Positions 1-9,200 of a stretch of 21,815 nt of DNA are shown piece after piece. Each line of letters opens with the position of its first letter. The first letter of the stretch is position 1. The notes beneath the pieces are model-generated. The model was not told the origin of the DNA. It saw only the letters and a program-made list of their open reading frames with translations, and searched no databases. Position numbers and translations under genes: made by a program. Source of the DNA: Candidatus Cloacimonetes bacterium 4572_55 (GTDB lineage Bacteria > 4572-55); contig NBMB01000045.1 of assembly GCA_002084765.1 (NCBI GenBank), positions 1 through 21,815 on the forward strand, read 5' to 3'.

Positions 1-417
1 ACGATGGACAACGCCTTGCTTGTGCGCCGCTTCAAGCCCAATCAAAACTTCCCTGCAAATTTGAAGTGCTTTTTCTGCGGAAATATTTTTTTTTCGTATG
101 AGATCGTCTAAAGAGGAGCCATCAACAAACTCTTCGATTAGAAAATGACGCGTGGCTCCTGAAAATTCCTCCTTAAAAAAATCATACACAAATACAATAT
201 TGGGATGCTTGATTCTGGCCTGCAATTTAGCGGTGTACTCAAATCGCTCGAGTGCTTTCGCATCGTCCCTGACCTCAGGCCGAATCATTTTCAAAGCCAC
301 GGTTCGGTTCATCTCCTCGTGAACAGCCTTGAAAACCCAGGCCATGCCGCCTTCCGCCACAAAGGATTGAACTCGGTAGCCATGAATTGTTTTATTAATT
401 AAATCGGTTTTTTTCAT
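1..417 (-). CDS. Ser/Thr protein kinase, N-terminal part (cut by window edge)
   Basis: The frame is open from ATG at 417 down to base 1, giving 139 residues with no stop, so the gene continues beyond the window. It reads as a Hanks-type bacterial Ser/Thr kinase: a glycine-rich loop 'VAEGGMAWVFKA' (residues 20-31), the beta-3 lysine in 'VALKMI' (K43), 'HPNIVFVYDFF' (71-81), a hinge-like 'IEEFVDGSSLDDLI' (94-107), and 'GVVHR' at 135-139, where the HRD catalytic loop begins. Two features are unusual. The first and last glycines of the loop are alanines (A21, A26). The position that normally holds the alpha-C glutamate (RFxxEA) is threonine (T62 in RFEYTA). No Shine-Dalgarno sequence is visible before the ATG. 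The gene lies 115 bp downstream of the PEGA protein on the same strand. The kinase fold is certain; activity is not. Confidence 0.93.
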   Translation of the reverse strand, partial: MKKTDLINKTIHGYRVQSFVAEGGMAWVFKAVHEEMNRTVALKMIRPEVRDDAKALERFEYTAKLQARIKHPNIVFVYDFFKEEFSGATRHFLIEEFVDGSSLDDLIRKKNISAEKALQICREVLIGLEAAHKQGVVHR

Positions 418-462
418 TAGTCAGTAGAAAAGTTGGTTGTGATTTAAATACTAAGATTTTTT

Positions 463-519
463 GGGAGGGCTATATTTTATAATCGCGCTAATTTGTGATT
501 ATCAAAGTATAGCCCTCCC
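463..519. other. Long intergenic inverted repeat (12-bp perfect outer stem plus 6-bp inner stem)
   Basis: Bases 463-474 (GGGAGGGCTATA) are the exact reverse complement of 508-519. Inside them, 479-484 (ATAATC) pairs with 497-502 (GATTAT), leaving a 12-nt loop. The structure lies between the stop of the PEGA gene (533) and the kinase start (417). It is not a textbook intrinsic terminator for the minus-strand genes: an A-run, not a U-run, follows it in that direction. It may be a processing or stability hairpin, or a structured leader for the kinase mRNA. Confidence 0.7.
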
Positions 520-532
520 GTGTTTCTATAAC

Positions 533-3097
533 TCAGTCCAGACCTGGCGGTCGGGGCAACCCTCTGGGCTGATCAGAAGTGTCGTCGCTACCGCTGACCA
601 CCACAGCGGCGATTCCGCCGGCAATCAGAACACCCCCGCCGATCAATAATGCCTTTGTGCTTAATCCCGAGCTGGTTCCAGATGCCGCGCCGCCTGATGT
701 CCCGGCGACAGACGATGGCATTGTCGGTTGAGCGGCTGCTGCCTGGGCATCAATAGCTGCTTTGACTGCCGTAGCCGCAATCGCGGCAAAAGTGGGTATG
801 ATCACAGGAAATGGTTCCTGACACGATAATTCAAATGAAATTTCATTTCGGGAAAAGTCCGGCGTCACATCTCTAATAATAGTCGCGGCCGTGCAATCTT
901 CTTTCTGCAAAATAAAAGCATGTTCGCCCGGAGACAGATAGGGCAGTGTCATCGGTGTTTTCTCCCATCGAAAAAAACCGTCCATCATCACCCGAACACC
1001 CGACGGATTGCTCGTAAGTGTCACACCCTTCAGGCTGGACTGAAGGACTTCCTGACGAAGCAAATCGTACTCGCTTCGAATCCATTCCGGAAAGATATCT
1101 GCAAGATCATGCTTCGGATTGACATCCACAATTCGACCGATCAGTGCCGCTTTCGACTCCTGGTCTCCTTTTTCACTAATGTAAATCGCCGTAAGATAGC
1201 CTAATCCTTTTAATTGCGCCGCCGGATCCAGTTTGCCTGAATTCACCGCTTCGAACAGTTTTAAAATGGCAGTCTCATATTCAAAATCATCATAGGCTGT
1301 GATCCCTTGGTTGAGTGTTTCGAGGGCTGCCCGCGCTGTCAATTCCGTCACTGGCTCTATCATCTGATAATCACAGGATTTCAAATCAAAGGAGATATCC
1401 TGATTTGAATGATTAGCGGCAATAGTGACCGCTCTCGGTGCAGTTTTGCAGGTTTCCCGCTGCAAAATAAATGTATGAGCACCTGTTGTCAGCGAGACCA
1501 GGGTCATCGGTGTGTGACCAATTTGGACAATGCCGTCGATTTTGACCGTTGCCCCGGGCGGACTGCTAACGATGCGAATATTTTTCACCACGTCATTCAC
1601 GATTTGACTATGGTAAGCACTATAAGTCTCGATTACATCTTTCTCAAATATAGCCGAGTTGATTTTATGATTCTTATCGATATCGACTAACCGTTTGATT
1701 GTCAGCGTAAGGTCATCTTTTTTGTCTTCAAGGATTTGGCAGGCAGTTAGGTACTCCAGTGCCTTAATTTGATCAAATTTTTCGAGCTGACCGGAAGTTG
1801 TGGCAATATTCAGAAATGAAATCGCTTTCACATACCGTTGTTGCTCAAACTGCACGATCCCTTTTTCCAAAATCCCTTCGATGCTAATAGACTTATCCGA
1901 TGGAACGGTGACCAGGGTCGGATCCTGGCATGACAGTTGAAACGTGACCTTTCTATTCGCCAAATCAGGAACAACTTCATTGATAATCGTAGCTGTCATA
2001 CAATTTTCCCGATTCAGAATAAAGGACTTGGACCCTTCAGTCAAAGCCGACAAATCCATCTGAGTCGCCCCATTTCTAAAATACCCATCCATCAAAACAA
2101 GGGCTCCTGGTGGATTGCTGACAAATGAGACATTTTTGTGGCTTTTTTCAAACAACTGATCCCGAATTAAACGATATTCTTCAGTCATCCATTGGGGAAA
2201 GGAAGCTGCCTGAGTCAGCTTATATTGGGAGTCAATATCGACAATCCGCTTGATGACAGCCTCTTTGATCAGGCGATCACTGCGCTTGCTAAGATGACAG
2301 GCAGCCAGGTAAGCCAGGCCATTTAACTGATCGTTTCGATCCAAGCCACCGGAATCGACTGCTTCAAAAAGCTTTCGAATAGCATCATCATATTCTAATT
2401 CATCATAAGCACTAATGCCGGAAACTAGTGTGGTTTTTGCCGATTGACGAACCGCCTCAGTGGGTATCTGTCTTGCCCGCGGCATTGGAATGACCTCGCC
2501 GCAGGTTAACTCAAAAGAGACGGCGCTGTTTTCCATGCCCGATGATACTCTTAACGTTTGTGTCATCGGATCACAGCCGGCGCGTTCAAAACGAAAGGTA
2601 TGTTTGCCCGATGATAACAGGGCAAATAAAACCGGGGTCTGACCGATTTTTTGAAATCCGTCCATGACAATCGTGGCTCCGGCCGGATCGGTTTCAATCA
2701 TGACGCCTTCAATTCGGTTGGCGGCTATTCGATCTCGAGCGTCCCGATAGGTTTGAGTCACGCCCGATTCAAAAACAGTTTCATCCAATTGATGCCCCAA
2801 ATCGATATCGACAATGCGGGCTATGGCAGTTTCAACGCCTTTCTTGTCATTTTTATCGATATAGCAAGCGGCAAGATAAGACAGACCCTGCAATTGATCA
2901 TATCGGCTCAAGGCACCTGACATGGTGGCTTGTTCCAATAAATCAATGGCCTGATCGTAATTGAATTGATTGTACGCTTCGATTCCCTGTTTCTGGACCT
3001 CGACCGGAGAAGCTGTGCCCTGGGCACTCGCCAGATTAACAAGCGTAACAGACAGACTAAAGACAAGTAGTAAAAAAATCTCGATTTTCTTTTTCAT
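533..3097 (-). CDS. Exported four-unit TPR-like/PEGA repeat protein with C-terminal membrane anchor
   Basis: An 854-aa protein with a good RBS (AAGGAG about 9 nt before the ATG). Residues 1-25 form a signal peptide (Lys-rich start, hydrophobic core, 'ASA' before Q26). The rest is one unit repeated four times: a helical TPR-like segment ('GI.AY..F.YD.AI..L..A', then 'LKGL.YLTA', then 'IVDID') followed by a PEGA domain ('SNPPGA.V.MDG....G.TPM.L..L..G.H.F'). PEGA domains lie near 130-200, 322-392, 506-575 and 690-760. Each PEGA carries two conserved cysteines about 25 residues apart (C175/C199, C366/C390, C550/C575, C735/C759), probably a disulfide. A Gly/Ser-rich linker precedes a transmembrane segment (about 816-834) and a short polar tail. 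Known PEGA domains are surface or envelope modules with no catalytic role. Placement before a Ser/Thr kinase suggests, but does not show, a signalling link. Confidence 0.9.
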   Translation of the reverse strand: MKKKIEIFLLLVFSLSVTLVNLASAQGTASPVEVQKQGIEAYNQFNYDQAIDLLEQATMSGALSRYDQLQGLSYLAACYIDKNDKKGVETAIARIVDIDLGHQLDETVFESGVTQTYRDARDRIAANRIEGVMIETDPAGATIVMDGFQKIGQTPVLFALLSSGKHTFRFERAGCDPMTQTLRVSSGMENSAVSFELTCGEVIPMPRARQIPTEAVRQSAKTTLVSGISAYDELEYDDAIRKLFEAVDSGGLDRNDQLNGLAYLAACHLSKRSDRLIKEAVIKRIVDIDSQYKLTQAASFPQWMTEEYRLIRDQLFEKSHKNVSFVSNPPGALVLMDGYFRNGATQMDLSALTEGSKSFILNRENCMTATIINEVVPDLANRKVTFQLSCQDPTLVTVPSDKSISIEGILEKGIVQFEQQRYVKAISFLNIATTSGQLEKFDQIKALEYLTACQILEDKKDDLTLTIKRLVDIDKNHKINSAIFEKDVIETYSAYHSQIVNDVVKNIRIVSSPPGATVKIDGIVQIGHTPMTLVSLTTGAHTFILQRETCKTAPRAVTIAANHSNQDISFDLKSCDYQMIEPVTELTARAALETLNQGITAYDDFEYETAILKLFEAVNSGKLDPAAQLKGLGYLTAIYISEKGDQESKAALIGRIVDVNPKHDLADIFPEWIRSEYDLLRQEVLQSSLKGVTLTSNPSGVRVMMDGFFRWEKTPMTLPYLSPGEHAFILQKEDCTAATIIRDVTPDFSRNEISFELSCQEPFPVIIPTFAAIAATAVKAAIDAQAAAAQPTMPSSVAGTSGGAASGTSSGLSTKALLIGGGVLIAGGIAAVVVSGSDDTSDQPRGLPRPPGLD

Positions 3098-3235
3098 TAA
3101 GACGTCTCCTTTATTTTTCGAAGAAAATATTCATCAATTTTGATTTGTAACGACATGTAGCCCGAACTTCGGTTCGCTGTTCGGTTTCACAGGAAATACG
3201 AACCAAAGCTCGAGCGACATCAAGCCCATGTCCAG

Positions 3236-6200
3236 CTATTTCAGCATGATCATCTTACGTTTTTGAATCGTCCGCCCGTCAATCGTCAGCAGGTAAAAAT
3301 AAACGCCGCTGCTCACTTGCTGTCCGGTGACATTAATTCCATTCCAGCCGATCGAATGGTGACCCGCCGGTTTTTCCCCATCCTCGACCACAGAAACCAA
3401 TTGCCCGCTGACCGAATAGATTGACAGATTCACCCTGGCATGTTGGGCCAAACCAAAGCGGATTGTCGTGCGCGGATTAAACGGATTCGGGTAATTTTGA
3501 CCCAGGTAAGAATCCGTGGGTATTACCAGATCCGCGATGGCGTCCGGATCGCTCAAAATAATCCTCAGCGGCTCCTGGCGGGCGACGCTATGAAATGAAT
3601 AGGATGTTTCATGCGTCATATTCGTCACCTGACCGGTTTGGTCGTTAATCAGAAAAAGTTCGCGACCCGGCGGAAGATCGACCATTATGTCCCAGGATAC
3701 TGTCGTGGCCCCGCCGTTTGCCGATTGAATATGAACGGGCCATTCTTCCACCTCATAGTCCGATGGCAGGCGAATATCGCTGGCGTTCCCATCCGTTAGA
3801 CTCAGCTTTGTCGCGGTGAAAAAAGGCGTTTTCCTGACACGATATTTCTCCTTCAAATTCGTATCCGGCTGATTCAGGATGCCGATATGATTATAAAAGT
3901 CCTTAATTCCGGCCACCGATAAATTAAGCTCCACCAACCAGTCAAAGTGGCTCACGTCAAAAAAGGGAAGCAGTGCTGAGGCACTTTCCGGGGGGATAAC
4001 CAGATCGCGTTCTGCATTGCTGTAAACTGAATATCCGCTAAATCCACCATTCAATGTGGCTGCGCTCACGAAACCACTGCCGTTATAATACTGCGGTTGT
4101 GTGACATCACCGGAGCTAAGGCTGTTGCGGTCCTCGATGCTTGACCAGTCCACATCGAAATAGAAGGGGTTGCCGATCAGATTCCAACCCACATTCAGAT
4201 GGTGGAGATAATCCTCCAATGGGGTCGATTTTCCCGGACCGAAATTGAGGTCTGTGACCCCAGTGGAACTAATCAGCCACAAGGCTTGTCCCGGCGCAAA
4301 ATTGGCACTAAAGCCGGTATTAACGCCCGGAATGTATTCCACATAATCCGAGCCGGCTGTTTGCCCATCGCTGCAATCCCATAGCCGCCAGCTTGTGGAA
4401 TCCCAAACTCCAACTTGATTCAGGGCAGAAGGCACACTCTTGTCATTTAGATCGTAGGGGACAGAAATCAAACGATAATCCGACTGTATTTCTCCGCCAA
4501 TCACGTCATATTCAGCGATTCCGGTTGGCATTGAAACCCCATCCCGGGAGTGGTCGCCCTCGCTCGGGTTACCCATCGTATCCTGAACCGAAATATACCA
4601 CTCCAGACCGGCTGGAGTAATGGCACTTCCGGGAATATCAGCCGTGAAATTATTTCCATTTTGAGCTGTCATCTCGATGGTGACAAACGATTCGTCCCCT
4701 CCGGTCCGATAGTGCAGAAACAGCTCTGCCACGCCGCAAAATGCCTCTATCTCAGCGTTCACAACCGCCTGAGAACCCATCTCAGGCTCGTCTATGGTTG
4801 CGGTAATGCCAATGGTGCATAACAAGACCGGGTTATCGGCATACGCCAATTCACAATCATTGGCGTCTTTCACGATTACATGATACTCTCCGGCTGGCAG
4901 GTTATTAAATATCGTTTCCGCTTGGAAACTCTGCCCGCTATCGATCGAATATTCAATAGGCTCTGTCCCTCCGCTGGCCGTCAGCTCGATCTGGCCGTCA
5001 TCGATGTCAAATGCGGACGGATCGCTTGTCAGGACGTCACTGATCAGGAGTGCTTCCGGCTCATCCAAAGTTACCGGATTCTCCTCATAGGATATTTCAC
5101 AACCATTTTGGTCCTGAATGATTATCGAATAGTCAGCCGCGGTCAGGTCGTCAAATATCGGGCTATTTTGATAGTTCTGGCCGTTATCGATAGAATAGGA
5201 CAACTGGCCTGTGCCGCCATCTGCCTGAACTTGAATCTGACCATTTGCATCGCCATGACAGGCCGGGCTTGTCAGCAGGACCTCATTGATTTCGATTTGA
5301 GCCGGGTCTATGATCGTTACTGTCTCGGGCGCGGTTTCACAGCCGTTCTCATCGCTGACAACCACCTCATATTCACCGGCAGTTAACTCGGAAAAGGTTG
5401 GGCTGGCTTGAGATGTCTGACCGTTAATCGAATACAGCAAAACACCTGTGCCGCCGCTGGCATCGACTTCGATCTGACCCTCTTCTCCGCCATAGCAATC
5501 GGGATCGGATGCAGTGACACTGTTGATGACCAGTTCCGGCGGATCGTCTAAGACCACCGGATTCGATCCATAAGGTGTCTCGCAATTATTCTCGTCACGA
5601 ACCCAAACTTGATATGAATCGGCGTCTAAATCGGAAAAAGTGGGGCTGGGTTGATAGGTTTGACCATTATTTATCGAATATTGGCGGCTGCCAGTACCGC
5701 CACTGGCACTGATCACAATTTGGCCACCCTCTCCGCCATAACAATCGGGATCGGATGCAGTGACACTGTTGATGACCAGTTCCGGCGGATCGTCCAAGAC
5801 CACCGGGTTTGATCCATAAGGTGTCTCGCAATTATTCCCGTCACGAACCCAAACTTGATATGAACCGGCGCCTAAATCGGAAAAAGTTGAGCCGGATTGA
5901 TATGTCTGACCGTTATTGATCGAGTACTGCCGGCTACCGCTACCGCCGCTGGCGCTGATCACAATCTGACCATTTTCATCGCCATAACATGATGGATCAT
6001 CAGAGTTGACGTTATTGATGACCAATTCCGGCGGATCATCTAAGACCACCGGGTTTGATCCATAAGGTGTCTCGCAATTATTCCCGTCACGAACCCAAAC
6101 TTGATATGACCCGGCGTCTAAATCGGAAAAAGTTGAGCTGGCTTGATATGTCCCGCCATTATTTATCGAATATTGGCGGCTGCCGGTACCGCCGCTGGCG

Positions 6201-9200
6201 CTGATCACAATCTGGCCATCATCGCCGCCATAGCAATCAGGATCGGTTGCATTAACACTGTTGATGACCAATTGGGGCGGATTGGATATGGTCACCGGAT
6301 TCGATCCATAAGGTGTCTCGCAATTATTCTCGTCACGAACCCGAATCGTGTACGATCCGGCAGACAACCCGGAAAAAGTTGAGCTGAATTGATATGTTCC
6401 ACCATTATTTATCGAGTATTGGCGGCTGCCGCTACCACCGCTGGCGTTGATCACAATCCGGCCGTCATCTCCGCCATAACAATCGGGATCGGATGCAGTG
6501 ACACTGTTGATGACCAATTCCGGCGGATCGTCCAAGACCACCGGGTTTGATCCATATGAGGTCGCGCAATTATTCTCGTCACGAACCCAAACTTGATATG
6601 AATCAGCGTCTAAATCGGAAAAAGTGGGGCTGGGTTGATAGGTTTGACCATTATTTATCGAATATTGGCGGCTACCAGTACCGCCACTGGCACTGACCAC
6701 AATTTGGCCACCATCTCCGCCATAACAATCAGGATCGGTTGCAGTGACACTGTTGATGACCAATTGGGGCGGATTGGATATGGTCACCGGGTTCGACCCA
6801 TATGAGGTCGCGCAATAATTCCCGTCCCGAACCCAAACTTGATATGATCCGACGCTTAAATCGGAAAAAGTTGAGCCGGATTGATAGGTCTGACCGTTAT
6901 TGATCGAATATTGACGGCTACCACTACCACCACTGGCGCTGACCACAATCTGGCCGTCATCTCCGCCATAACAATCAGGATCGGTTGCAGTGACACTGTT
7001 GATGACCAATTGGGACGGATCGGATATGGTCACCGGGTTTGATCCGTATGCGGTCGCGCAATTATTCCCGTCACGAACCCAAATCTGATATGACCCGGCG
7101 CCTAAATCGGAAAATGTGGGGCTGGTTTGATATGTCCCGCCATTATTTATTGAGTATTGACGGCTGCCACTACCACCGCTGGCGCTGATCACAATTTGGC
7201 CATCATCTCCGCCATAGCAATCGGGATCGGTTGCAGTGACACTATTGATGACCAATTGAGACGGATTGGATATAGTCACCGGATTCGATCCATATGAGGT
7301 CACGCAATTATTCCCGTCCCGAACCCAAATCTGATATGACCCGGCGCCTAAATCGGAAAAGGTGGGGCTGGTTTGATATGTCCCGCCATTATTTATTGAG
7401 TATTGACGGCTGCCACTACCACCGCTGGCGCTGATCACAATCTGGCCATCATCTCCGCCATAGCAATCGGGATCGGTTGCAGTGACACTATTGATGACCA
7501 ATTGAGACGGATTGGATAAGGTCACCGGGTTTCCGGCATAATTCTCAACATTATTTTGAGCGTCCTTGACCTTAATATAATAATTGCCGGCAGACAGGTC
7601 GTCAAATTGCGAGCTGCTTTGGTAACTTGTCCCGTTATTGATCGAATATTGCAAGGGCGCGGCCCCGCCGCTGGCAAATATCTCTATTTCTCCGTCATCG
7701 CCGCCATAGCAGGATGGATCATTAGCCGCCACATCATTGATCACAATCGATGTGGCCCCCACGGATCCGCTGATCGTAAAATTATAGGGATTTTCATCCG
7801 CATCATTATTAGCAAAAGATAGCGATCCGCTAAAGTTGCCATAAGCTGTGGCAATCAGCCGAATCGTAAAAGTAGTCGAGCTGCCCGCCACCACTGTTGC
7901 GCTGCCAAATGAACTTTGCACGTTAAAACCGTTGGGCACACTAATGGGCGCAGTCAGGGTCAGGTTTGCCGTTCCGTTATTCTCGACAGTAAACGTTCTG
8001 CTTACAGGCGCCCCAGACGTTGTCGAGCCAAAGCTATAACTGCCGGTGTTGTCCGGAATGCTTGCGCCGTTGACTGACACATCAATTTCGGGGGCAACGC
8101 TCCATCCTTCGTCCCAGTCAGAATAATCGCTTAATACTTCTTCACTATCATAGTAACACCAGGAAGCGACCGCGTACTCATAATGAGTTCCCGGAATAGC
8201 CGTATTGTCCTGGTAACTGGCGCCAGTGAAGTGGTCCGTTAGAATTGTGATACTTCCGCCACCCACGGGTCGGCGAGAGACCCGGTAAGCATTCGCGCCA
8301 TTAACCGGCTGTTCCCAGGAGATGGAAACAGAATCCTCATAAGTGCCGTTGCTGGCTTGCACATTTGAAGGCGGGGAGCATGTTTGCAAATATAGCCCTG
8401 CATCCCAGCTATCATCCGTTTCTCCGATCTCCAATAAAAACGTTCCTGTGCTATGTTGATGATTAAACGGGTACAAGATACCCGAGTAAAAGTCGTTATC
8501 TATTTCATCATTGGAACCCTCATCCCATAAAGTTAACTGGTAACCAGGAGGAATTCCTATTGAAAGGGAATACGACCCGTCAAAGGTTGGCTGTAATTCA
8601 TCGAAGTAATATTCTCCATCAGAATTTGTAAAAGTTGTATCAACCAGATAACTCCAAGGGGTTTCTCCATAGGGGCCACCCCAACCATTTAGAAATAGAT
8701 TGACAGTAACGCCGGCGATACCCGGCTCACCGCTATCCTGAAGCCCGTCCTGATCCAGGTCTTCCCAAACAAAATTGCCAATCGAGCCGCAGCCATATTG
8801 ATAACCAAAATTAGCGTTGGTATAACTCTGCCCAGCTGTTAATTCGATGTCCAGAGGATTGTTATCAGTGGTCGGGAAACGATAGCAATCCGGGAAGGGA
8901 GAATCATCGTTGACTTGCACCGTATATGAACCCGGCTCTAAATCCGAAAAGCCGAAACTCCCATCAGCGGCGGTTATAGAGGTCGTCAAGTAATCGCTAT
9001 TTATCGACAAAAAGACTTCGATGTCCGGCAAGCCCGGCTCTCCGCTTTGCTTGACACCATCGGCATTGACGTCATCCCAGACAAAGCCGGATATGGAGCC
9101 GGTTTCCTGAGTAGTTGTGACAATGATTTGCTGATTGGCGACGTTGTTATCCTCATCGCTTTCATCCACATCATTATCGGTATCGACGTAAAACAAAATA

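Noticed and set aside
3163-3176. CGAAC-TTCG-GTTCG hairpin between the giant protein and the PEGA gene
   Set aside because: The stem is only 5 bp and no U-run follows in the minus direction, which is too little to call a terminator.
4880-5386. 168-codon plus-strand frame opposite the SprB repeats
   Set aside because: It is the antisense shadow of a repetitive coding region. It has no RBS, and its apparent motifs simply mirror the repeats.
5534-7501. CRISPR-like regular repeats
   Set aside because: The period is 246 bp with almost the whole unit conserved and an open reading frame throughout, so it is a protein repeat array, not a repeat-spacer array.
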